Assembly: GCF_002245535.1 (NCBI RefSeq)
Contig: NZ_NKCN01000017.1
Coordinates: 56,307-120,306 of the forward strand
Origin: Mycobacterium lehmannii
Lineage (GTDB): Bacteria > Actinomycetota > Actinomycetes > Mycobacteriales > Mycobacteriaceae
Length of the DNA: 64,000 nt
Reading direction: 5' to 3'
In this document: one piece after another, positions 33,841 through 41,713 of the stretch
How positions within the stretch are numbered: position 1 is the first letter of the stretch
Layout: each line of letters starts with the position of its first letter
Translations under genes and position numbers: made by a program
Notes under the pieces: generated by a model
Databases searched by the model: none
What the model was told of the DNA's origin: nothing
What the model saw: only the letters and a program-made list of their open reading frames with translations

Positions 33841-35124
33841 TCAGGGTGTTGTCCACATTGAGGGCCTCGACTGAGCATAAGCCTCCATCAGATCCGCTGC
33901 CCTGCTGACGCTTTCGGCAGGCTTTGTCATTCGCGTAGCTAGTTCGCGCGCATGAGTCATGCACTGAGGGGACAAGATCTGGCTTAGATCCTCTACCAAC
34001 GAATCGCGGGTGGTGGACAAGAAGCGACGGCCGGTGCCGACCTTCAGTCTCTTGAGATTTGCGCCCCAGAATGGTTGGTCGCCGGCGGTCCAAAGAATAA
34101 GCGCCGGAACACCTGCCCGAAGGCATGCATGCGTGGTTCCCGATCCACCATGGTGAACGACCGCACGGCAGATCGGAAATATCGCAGAGTAGTTCACCAG
34201 CCCGACTACTTTGACGTGGTCAGGGTGCGCCACTTCACTGAAGTTACTCCAACCAGAGCAGATCAGCGCTCGTTCTCCCAGCTGCGCACATGCCGAGCTG
34301 ATCATTTCGAGTGTGTCGGCCGGCGACGGGACGTCCATACTGCCGAAAGCAAAGCAGATCGGAGGCGTTCCTGCCGCGATCCATGAGGTAACTTCATCGT
34401 CCGCTTCTGTTGGCATCTCCATCGACAGCCCACCGATGAACGGCCGTACGTTGCTGACTTCGGCCCACTCGGCCTCCAACCCGGGGAAGCAGATTTTGTC
34501 GTAGGCCTGGAGCTCAAGCACCCCGCGCTCTGTGATTCGTTGCGCTGCCGTGCTTTTAGCTCGCGGTAGCCCAAATTGGCGTCGCTGCACATCCTCGGCC
34601 CTCTTGTTCATCCGCCAGCAGAACCAGTCGTCCGCGCGCATGGCGGCACTGGCCAACGGCGCGGGAATCGGGAGGAATTCCCCGTTGGGACGCATGGGAA
34701 AATAGTGGAGTGTGGTCAACGGGATGTCGCAGAACTCCGCCACATTGACTGCCAACTCCTGAAACACCTGACCTGTAAAGAGAAGGTCGGCGTCTCGAGA
34801 TAGGGACGTGAGCGTGTCGCTCATCTCCCCCCAGTAGCGAAAAATCGGCTCCCACAATTCGCGCACCAGTCTGATCGGCTCTCCAATCTTCCATAGGCTC
34901 TTGAAAAAGTCCGACCAGAAGTTGCGAAGCGTTTCGGTGTCCCAAAAGGCATGCGGTTCCGGCCCGTAGGCTACTGCTGTCAGGCCAACTGATTTCGCGA
35001 AGTCAACTAGATTGGGCGGGACCGCCATCTGCACGTCATGGCCTCTGTGCATCAGTTCCCGACCGATGACAACCGCAGGCTCTATATCGCCACGAGTTCC
35101 ATGGCTTGCTAGCACAATTTTCAT
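33841..35124 (-). CDS. GT1-type glycosyltransferase (GPL Gtf-like), paralogue B
   Basis: The protein has 427 residues. The ATG at 35124 was chosen because it gives MKIVLASHGTRGDIEP, matching the other two paralogues, although the frame is open 20 codons further upstream. The donor-site motif VVHHGGSGTT lies near residue 324, FGSM near 265. It is more similar to paralogue C than to A (for example ICFAFGSM/ICFGFGSM and the CRAVVHHGG segment). It faces away from paralogue C across a 760-bp divergent region, and ends about 100 bp from the convergent C-methyltransferase. Confidence 0.88.
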   Translation of the reverse strand: MKIVLASHGTRGDIEPAVVIGRELMHRGHDVQMAVPPNLVDFAKSVGLTAVAYGPEPHAFWDTETLRNFWSDFFKSLWKIGEPIRLVRELWEPIFRYWGEMSDTLTSLSRDADLLFTGQVFQELAVNVAEFCDIPLTTLHYFPMRPNGEFLPIPAPLASAAMRADDWFCWRMNKRAEDVQRRQFGLPRAKSTAAQRITERGVLELQAYDKICFPGLEAEWAEVSNVRPFIGGLSMEMPTEADDEVTSWIAAGTPPICFAFGSMDVPSPADTLEMISSACAQLGERALICSGWSNFSEVAHPDHVKVVGLVNYSAIFPICRAVVHHGGSGTTHACLRAGVPALILWTAGDQPFWGANLKRLKVGTGRRFLSTTRDSLVEDLSQILSPQCMTHARELATRMTKPAESVSRAADLMEAYAQSRPSMWTTP

Positions 35125-35888
35125 CGTGCATTCCTCACTTGATCTTGTGACTGGCATTTCGAGGTGGTTTTCCGGGAATGTCAATCAACAGCGGTGCGGT
35201 AGTAAAGCACCACTCCGCCGAGTAAGACGAGACTTCAGCGATATCGATACCCCCCACGCATCTATCGGCGCCATCGTATCGTCAGTCCGTCGAGCCCTGC
35301 AGCCTTTCGGGTTCAAGACGCCGACCGGATAGAGCCAACTCAGGTCTGAAGGTGTCCCTGAACTGCGGTTATGTTCACGCTTTTACTCTTTCGCGGGTCC
35401 AAGCACTCCCATCGCCAAGCGGTCGATTCCTCATCGGATGGGTCCTCGCATGGAGGACCTCCGGTTTCGCTGAGCGCACACCGCGGCATGCGTCGTGAGG
35501 GAGTCTGATTCCGCCTTAGCCGTCAGTTCACTGCGATCGAGCCCGTCACGCAGACCCGCAAGTCCTGCAGCTATGCGGCTTGCGTAAGGTTGCAGCGCAA
35601 GCCGCGTCGTTGGCGCGGCGTCTTCGTGCCTCAGAAGGGAAGGCGGGTCATGCAGCGGTCGGCCGAGTCGGTAACCGTAACCACCGCCAGCTTCAAGCTT
35701 CGGGAGATGCTATCGGCGCACGAAGGGGGCCGAGCTCTCTGCGCGGGTGCTTACCTGGGTGTTCAACGGCGAGCGGTGAGTCGACGCGCGCGAAGCGCCG
35801 CTCAACTTCTGTGGGGATACTGCCGATTGCCGAGCGTTCGTGGCGTGCACGGCGACCGCAACGCAGACTTTCCGGGGTGTCATTCGTT
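35125..35888. other. Divergent intergenic region between GT1-type genes B and C
   Basis: About 760 bp. The plus-strand frame of paralogue C stays open upstream to 35580, but that extension has no family similarity and is Arg/Ala/Ser-rich, as expected for chance open frames in high-GC DNA. The region probably contains two divergent promoters; none could be assigned. Confidence 0.4.
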
Positions 35889-37157
35889 ATGAAATTCGCC
35901 ATTGCTAGCTACGGGACACGAGGCGATATTGAACCGTCGCTCGTGATTGCGCGTGAGCTGCAAGGGAGGGGACACGATGTACACATGGCCGTTCCTCCCG
36001 ATTTAGTTGCGTTCACTGAGTCCGCAGGGCTTGAGACTGTCGCATATGGACTCGACACACAAACGTGGCTCGGCATATATCGCAATTTCTGGGAATGTGC
36101 CCTCCACACGTTCTGGAAGGTCCGGGAGCTGAGGGAGTTATGGCGGGAGATGTGGGCCCTGAGCGACGAGTGCTGGGCACAAATGAACCGCACCCTTACC
36201 TCGCTCGCTGAAGATGCAGACGTGATATTGGCCGGACAGAGCTACCAAGAGGCCGCTGCAAACGTTGCCGAGTACCTCGATATACCGCTGGTCACGCTGC
36301 ACCACATCCCAATGCGGCCAAACGGCCAACTAGTTTCGATCTTCCCGCCGGCTGTCGGTCGCACGGCTATCGCAGCGTTCGACTGGTTGGCTTGGCGACT
36401 TAACAAGAAGGTTGAGGACACGCAGCGTCGTGAGCTCGATCTACCTAGGGCAACGGCTCCTGCCGCGCAACGGATCGCCGCACGCGGAACGTTGGAGATG
36501 CAGGCCTACGACGAGGCCTGCTTTCCCGGACTAGCTGCTGAATGGGCTAGGTGGGAGAAAGAGCGTCCTTTCGTTGGTATTTTGACGATGGAGCTAGGCA
36601 CCGAAGTTGACGACGAGGTCACGTCGTGGATTGCGTCCGGAACACCGCCGATTTGTTTTGGTTTTGGCAGTATGCCGGTGGAATCGCCAGCCGAAACTGT
36701 TGAGATGATTAGCGCCGCCTGCGCCGAGTTAGGGGAGCGTGCCTTATTGTGCGCCGGTTGGACCGATTTCAGCGACGCCCCGCAATTCGATTACGTAAAA
36801 GTGGTCGGCGCTGTCAATTACGGTGCAATCTTTCCCTTGTGCCGCGCGGTCGTTCATCACGGTGGCTCTGGAACCACCGCCTTAAGCATGCGCGCGGGGG
36901 TTCCTACGCTTATCTTGTCGATGGACGCGAATCAAGCACTCTGGGGTGGCCAGGTCAAGCGACTCAAAATCGGAACCACGCGCCGCTTTTCAAGAACCAC
37001 TCGCGAAACGCTCGTTGATGATTTACGACGGATACTCCGTCCAGATTACGTTGGGCGCGCGCGACAGATCGCGACCCGAATGTCAGATCCAGCTGACAAT
37101 GCTCGCCATGCCGCTGATCTCGCGGAGCGCTTCGCTACTTTCGAAGGACTTAAATAG
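35889..37157 (+). CDS. GT1-type glycosyltransferase (GPL Gtf-like), paralogue C
   Basis: The protein has 422 residues from the ATG at 35889 (MKFAIASYGTRGDIEP), the start consistent with paralogues A and B. VVHHGGSGTT is at about residue 323. The acceptor half differs most from the others around residues 60-85 (a shorter stretch, YGLDTQTWLGIYRNFW), which may reflect acceptor choice. It ends about 50 bp before the convergent methyltransferase gene at 37208. Together A, B and C match the number of Gtf enzymes (Gtf1-3) known from the M. smegmatis GPL locus, but one-to-one matches cannot be made by eye. Confidence 0.88.
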   Translation: MKFAIASYGTRGDIEPSLVIARELQGRGHDVHMAVPPDLVAFTESAGLETVAYGLDTQTWLGIYRNFWECALHTFWKVRELRELWREMWALSDECWAQMNRTLTSLAEDADVILAGQSYQEAAANVAEYLDIPLVTLHHIPMRPNGQLVSIFPPAVGRTAIAAFDWLAWRLNKKVEDTQRRELDLPRATAPAAQRIAARGTLEMQAYDEACFPGLAAEWARWEKERPFVGILTMELGTEVDDEVTSWIASGTPPICFGFGSMPVESPAETVEMISAACAELGERALLCAGWTDFSDAPQFDYVKVVGAVNYGAIFPLCRAVVHHGGSGTTALSMRAGVPTLILSMDANQALWGGQVKRLKIGTTRRFSRTTRETLVDDLRRILRPDYVGRARQIATRMSDPADNARHAADLAERFATFEGLK

Positions 37158-37207
37158 CCTAGCGCCTGATTTAGGTCAACTAGAGCGGGGCGACACCGTG
37201 TTCGTTA

Positions 37208-38245
37208 TCAACCCGCCGCCGACTGCTCTGCGTGTTGGCCGTCTCGTATAGCTCGCAAGAAAAACCCGCTCCAGTCGCCGCGCCCCTCTTCGTTCAGGCT
37301 CGCGGCTAGTTTTTGCCACTTCCAAATTCGCTTCGGGCCGAAGAGGCGGATCGTTTTCCTCGAGAAGTTTGGATCAGCTAACGGTATGTCGTGCCGGTAG
37401 GCTTCACTGCCGAGGAACTGCAGGAACGTCGAATCATCTATCGACTTTTCCACTCGCAAGCCGACAGATTCCGCTGCGATCGCCATCCCTTGTCGCGAAG
37501 GTATGACTATATGGCGAGGCGCGTCCAGGTTAATCCAGTCGCTGCGGAAGTGGTTCCATGCATCTGATGAAGTGGTCGGCAGCCGAACCAGGCAGACTCC
37601 ATCGGCGGCCAGCCTCTCGCGTACTGCGCCCAGCGTTGCGACCGGGTCCGGGACGTGTTCTAACGAATGATTGAACATGATCAGGTCGAATGGGCCGGCT
37701 AAATCATCCAAGTATCCCTTGACCAACCGAACGCCTTCGGGCGTCTCCCCATCTGACGGAAGGAATGGATCGACGCCGAGTAACCTAGTGAATCCGCTAC
37801 GGGATAACCGATCAAGTAGTCCGCCACTACCGCAACCAACATCGACGATTCGTGCATCTGAGCGCAGTGATAGCTCACCGAGCATGGCAACGACGTCTCC
37901 ACCGCTATCATGGGCTCCTAAGACAGTACGCAAATTTTTCGGAACCATCTCCACAATAGCTCCCACGAGTTTTCCACCGACATGGAGCATATAGCGGTCA
38001 TGCTGGGCTTTGAACCACTTAAGAAGCGACGGTCTATCCGAGATTTTATATGAATAATAATCTGACGGATAATGGCGTCCAAGCTCCTGACTCGTCAGTG
38101 ATCGAACGGCTTGCAGCGTTTCGCATCCGGCACAGCTGAAATAATCAAATCGCTCTTTGGTTCCGAAGTACATTTCCCGAACCGAGATAACCGAATGAGG
38201 GCCGGCAGAGTGGCACAACCGGCACTCGTCGCAGGTATCCGTCAC
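37208..38245 (-). CDS. Class I SAM-dependent methyltransferase with N-terminal zinc-ribbon-like region
   Basis: The protein has 345 residues from a GTG. The N-terminus has CxxC pairs (C8/C11, C38/C41) that look like a zinc ribbon, followed by a linker and a canonical SAM-binding motif IVDVGCGSGG (residues 133-142), then FNHSLEHVPDP. This CxxC-plus-methyltransferase layout is common in polysaccharide and glycolipid clusters. The substrate is probably a sugar of the GPL or another surface glycan, inferred from the flanking glycosyltransferase and epimerase. It is not a close relative of the known Rmt/Fmt enzymes as far as can be judged by eye. Confidence 0.82.
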   Translation of the reverse strand: MTDTCDECRLCHSAGPHSVISVREMYFGTKERFDYFSCAGCETLQAVRSLTSQELGRHYPSDYYSYKISDRPSLLKWFKAQHDRYMLHVGGKLVGAIVEMVPKNLRTVLGAHDSGGDVVAMLGELSLRSDARIVDVGCGSGGLLDRLSRSGFTRLLGVDPFLPSDGETPEGVRLVKGYLDDLAGPFDLIMFNHSLEHVPDPVATLGAVRERLAADGVCLVRLPTTSSDAWNHFRSDWINLDAPRHIVIPSRQGMAIAAESVGLRVEKSIDDSTFLQFLGSEAYRHDIPLADPNFSRKTIRLFGPKRIWKWQKLAASLNEEGRGDWSGFFLRAIRDGQHAEQSAAG

Positions 38246-38860
38246 TTCAGGCCAGGGCTATCCAGTTGCCCGGCAGCAATGATCGCCCGGAGCCCACCGG
38301 CTTGGCCAAGAGTTTTTCGACGATAAGGCTTGGGCTTCGACACGAACCGGACAACAGTGCATATGACTGCGAGCGAGCCAGTCTCGCTTCGGGAACGACG
38401 GCGAATCCTGCGGGGGTGGCTTTCACCTCAAGGCTCTCCTAGCGCAATATCTGTATGCGGCCGGGCGGCACGCTCATGTCAGACCACTCTACGCATCGGC
38501 TTTGAGTGCTCCTGGATATCAACTATCACATGAACTGCCTCGCGCAGGCCGAGCGAATGCGTCATCCGGCATCATCTCATGGCTGGATAGAAGACGGTCC
38601 GGACCCGGGCTTACTGAATGCGCCTACGGAGTGAGCTCACCGGGTATAAGCGGCAGGCAGGCTTCCTGCCGCCGGCGCGACGCCTAGGCGCACCACAGTT
38701 GGGATCTGATTCGGGCGGGCTAATAGATGCACCATGCAATCGATTTTTAGAGCTAACCCGCCCGGCTCCGGATCGTAGCCAGGGATCGCCCTCGGCGACA
38801 CGTCGCGCGCTTCTGGCGGCACGATTGTGCGTCCAGCGGGAGATACGCCCCCGAATCCGG
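38246..38860. other. Intergenic region upstream of the methyltransferase
   Basis: About 615 bp between two minus-strand genes. No open frame with a domain or good ribosome-binding site was found on either strand. Its length suggests that the methyltransferase has its own promoter rather than being read through from the epimerase. Confidence 0.4.
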
Positions 38861-39925
38861 TTACCTTGTCTGTTGGCCGATCCATTCGAGTAGCGCATGT
38901 AGACCATTGTCCAGCGTCCACCGCGGCCGCCAATTGAGTGCCTCCGTGGTTGGTGTGATATCACAACTCGCCGCTCGGATATCACCGTCACGAAACTTCC
39001 CTACGACAACTGGAGGTGGCGCTCCGAAGTTGGCAGCAATTTTTTGAGCGAGCTGATGGATCGTGGTCGGGGTACCAGACCCGATGTCAAGACAGCGCGG
39101 TTCGGAGGGCGGCTCCTCCACCGCGAGGAACAGCGCGTCGATGACGTCATCGATGTAGACGAGATCGCGAACTATTTGGCCGTCCTCGTACACCTCTGAC
39201 GGCTGTTGTTCGCGTGACAATCGCGCGAAGAACGGCACCACCCCTGTGTAGGGATTAGTCAACGATTGGCCTGGCCCATAGGCGTTTTGCAAACGCAGAA
39301 TGCTGACACTGGTGTCGCGTGCCGCAGCCCAGGCAGTCAAGAGGTGCTCTTGAGCGAGCTTGGTCGCACCGTAGATATTGGTGGGGCGTGGCTCGGTGTG
39401 GCCTGCGCGGTGCGGCAGAGGCACCGGGGGCTCGCCCGTGGGCGAAGGGGGGTCCCAACGCCCAGTTGCGAGCTGGGCGTGGCTGCGCGGACCGGGGTAA
39501 AAGATGTGGTTGCCCGCCTGCCAAGCACCTTCGCCGTAGACAGCCCGCGATGACGCAACCACCAAGTGCTCAGGAACCACGTCTGCTCGAGTCAGCGCAT
39601 CGAGCAGCTGGGTCGTGCCGACTACATTGACAGAGCCATGACGTGTGGCGTGCGTCAGCGACTGCCCAGTTCCGGTTTCAGCCGCTAGGTGCACAACCTG
39701 AGAAGGACGAAATAGACGAAGAACAGCGTCCCAGTCGGGCGCGTGAGTGACATCGCCAGTGAAGAAGCGCACCGCTTGCGGAAGGTCGAGGGCTTGTCGT
39801 CCGGCGTGCACTTGCGCGAGCAAGATGTCCATCATTGCAACTTCGTAACCAGCTTCGACCAGCCGGCGCGATAGTGCGGATCCAACAAATCCAGCCCCAC
39901 CGGTAATCAACACAGACTTTGCCAA
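38861..39925 (-). CDS. NAD-dependent sugar epimerase (dTDP-L-rhamnose 4-epimerase type)
   Basis: The protein has 354 residues from a TTG preceded by GGGGAGG. It is an extended short-chain dehydrogenase: ITGGAGFVGSAL (7-18) binds NAD, Ser125/Ser126 and Tyr185-x3-Lys189 (in NIYGATKL) form the catalytic set. A long insertion around 135-175 (WQAGNHIFYPGPR) is seen in dTDP-L-rhamnose 4-epimerases that make dTDP-6-deoxy-L-talose. GPLs carry 6-deoxytalose on allo-Thr and an epimerase is known in M. avium/M. smegmatis GPL loci, so supply of 6-deoxytalose is the best guess. Another NDP-sugar epimerase or dehydratase remains possible. Confidence 0.8.
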   Translation of the reverse strand: MAKSVLITGGAGFVGSALSRRLVEAGYEVAMMDILLAQVHAGRQALDLPQAVRFFTGDVTHAPDWDAVLRLFRPSQVVHLAAETGTGQSLTHATRHGSVNVVGTTQLLDALTRADVVPEHLVVASSRAVYGEGAWQAGNHIFYPGPRSHAQLATGRWDPPSPTGEPPVPLPHRAGHTEPRPTNIYGATKLAQEHLLTAWAAARDTSVSILRLQNAYGPGQSLTNPYTGVVPFFARLSREQQPSEVYEDGQIVRDLVYIDDVIDALFLAVEEPPSEPRCLDIGSGTPTTIHQLAQKIAANFGAPPPVVVGKFRDGDIRAASCDITPTTEALNWRPRWTLDNGLHALLEWIGQQTR

Positions 39926-40223
39926 GGACCGACGCCTCCCCGTACCGCTGGACGAAAATGTGAAGTGACCGATACGCGATATCGAAGCGCGGTCACTCGA
40001 AGTATAGCGAGCAACCCGACGCCACCCGGCGCTGGCTCAAGTCGATTGGACTGGGCCCGCTGCCTTCTTATGCCCTGTTGTCTCGCGCGAGGGGCGACCA
40101 ACGTAGCTAAATCGCGGGTGCTTCAACGGTTTCAAGGGAAGCGTTCAAGCCAACGGCAGCAACGGAATCGGGAGCTCCCAGTGATTGTTACATCGAAACA
40201 GCAAAGTTGTAGCGTATACGCGC

Positions 40224-41027
40224 ATGTGGGGCGAGTTGGTCGGTGTCGGACTTGCAGTGTCACTGAATCCTGTGCTGCTTTCAGTCATTCTGCTCGTCTT
40301 GTCGAGGCCCAGGCCGGTCCCCAATTTGCTGGCATTCTGGCTTGGTTGTCTGATCGCGAACATCCCCACCTACCTGGGATTCCTCCTGCTTCTACATCTA
40401 GTGCCGGGGTTTGCGTCTACCGCCGAGGAACTCGCAGGTTCTGACTCCAGTGTGACGGTAAAGCCCCTTCAACTCGTAGTGGGTAGCCTCGCCCTATTGG
40501 TCGCTGCCGCGATAGCGTGGCACCTCTGGAGACGTCGGACCGCGCCATCCTCATCGAAGGACTCTGGAGAAAGCGAACCGGGGGTTTCCCGGGAGTCGGG
40601 CAGGACACCTGTTAGCACGCGATCCCCCAGTTGCGTCAGGAACTTGGTCGATAAGGTCGAGTCTGCATTCCGTCGGCTTCTAGCGCGGGGGCGCGATGCA
40701 TGGGAGAACGGCGCTTTGTGGGTTGCACTAGTAGTTGGCTTGGGGTACTTCCCACCGCCGCCTCTGGTCGCGCTCATCGGTACGGTGATCGTGGGCTCTG
40801 CGGCGACCCTGGGCGCCCAGATTCTTGCCTCGATCGTGTTCGTTGTCATGACGCTTGCGGTACTGGAGATCGCTCTCTTGAGCTACGTAGTCTCGCCGGC
40901 GAGGACAGCGGCCTTGCTGCGACCTCTGCATAACTGGTCGGAGGTTCATCGGGAGCACGTGCTGCTGGCACTATTCGCGGGCCTCGGCATATGGCAGTTA
41001 GCAATTGGCGCCGGCATCGTTACCTAG
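40224..41027 (+). CDS. Gap-family integral membrane protein, second paralogue
   Basis: The protein has 267 residues from the ATG at 40224, chosen because it gives the same MWG start as the gap at 28249. It has the same plan: two N-terminal membrane segments with SLNPV, a third near 85-100, a hydrophilic Ser/Arg-rich loop (about 105-165), and three C-terminal segments including ENGALWVALVVG and AVLEIALLSYVV. Roughly half the residues match the first Gap. It lies upstream of the second Mps2-like NRPS, whereas the first gap lies downstream of mps2. A role in moving a second GPL variant is an attractive inference. Confidence 0.83.
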   Translation: MWGELVGVGLAVSLNPVLLSVILLVLSRPRPVPNLLAFWLGCLIANIPTYLGFLLLLHLVPGFASTAEELAGSDSSVTVKPLQLVVGSLALLVAAAIAWHLWRRRTAPSSSKDSGESEPGVSRESGRTPVSTRSPSCVRNLVDKVESAFRRLLARGRDAWENGALWVALVVGLGYFPPPPLVALIGTVIVGSAATLGAQILASIVFVVMTLAVLEIALLSYVVSPARTAALLRPLHNWSEVHREHVLLALFAGLGIWQLAIGAGIVT

Positions 41028-41713
41028 CGAACTCCTACTATATTTACATCGTTTTCAAGACTCTCCGCGCTTTGTGGCCACGCGGTTGTGGGCTGTAAGC
41101 GGGCGCCTCATCGATTTCCCAAGGACCTTCGCGAACCCGACGAATCAGCCGACTGCTGAAGTACCAGCTCAATGGTCTTTCTAAGGTGTGACTTTGAAAA
41201 TTCTTTACCACTTAACCGTGGCCAGTGACGGCGAAAACGCAGACTCGCACGGCTGATCGAAGTATGTTTGCTGATGTGCAGTAACAACACGGAGGTGTGA
41301 GTATCGACTTTCGGCGGCGACAATAAGACCCCTCCTCGCTCGAGGGGAGTAGGGAAGTAGTCGGCTGTGGGGGCAGCGAGCTGCCCCTTGCAGGCGAGTG
41401 CAGGTGCGAAGTGACCCTCTGTGCCGCATGGCGACCAGGTTGGGAGATGGGACCCGTGAAGCGAATTATAGCGACAGCCCCGCATCAAAGCTGGCAGAGT
41501 TGAGGCCGTAGCGAGATCCGTGGGGGGCGATTGGATGCTGCTCGATCATCGGACACAGCAGATACCGGCTGAGTGCCTAGCTGGCCTATCTGGCATCGTG
41601 ACCTCTGGGCGAAATTTGTCGTCAAAGGCTGAATCCGTAAAGAAATCTGCTCATCCGGAAGTGGCATTCGAGCTTTTCTGCATGCAATCGAGCGCAGAAT
41701 TCGGCGATATGCC
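41028..41713. other. Intergenic region between second gap and the second Mps2-like NRPS
   Basis: About 690 bp. There is no supported gene. Two hairpins are visible (41329-41347 and 41370-41387). A 65-codon frame at 41520-41717 ends in an ATGA overlap with the NRPS start, mirroring the mps1/mps2 junction, but its sequence shows no Mps1 similarity. There is no good ribosome-binding site before the NRPS ATG (TTCGGCGATATGCC), so translation initiation there may be weak or coupled to that short frame. Confidence 0.45.
41370..41387. terminator. GC-rich hairpin, possible terminator after second gap
   Basis: GGGGCAG (41370-41376) and CTGCCCC (41381-41387) form a perfect 7-bp stem with a CGAG loop. 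A second hairpin, CCCCTC/GAGGGG (41329-41347), lies just upstream. No T-tract follows, which is common in mycobacteria. It lies about 340 bp after the gap stop, so a regulatory structure upstream of the NRPS is equally possible. Confidence 0.35.

Noticed and set aside
35580..35888. N-terminal extension of the third GT1-type enzyme
   Set aside because: The extension has no similarity to the paralogues, which all start at the MKxxxAxxGTRGD position.
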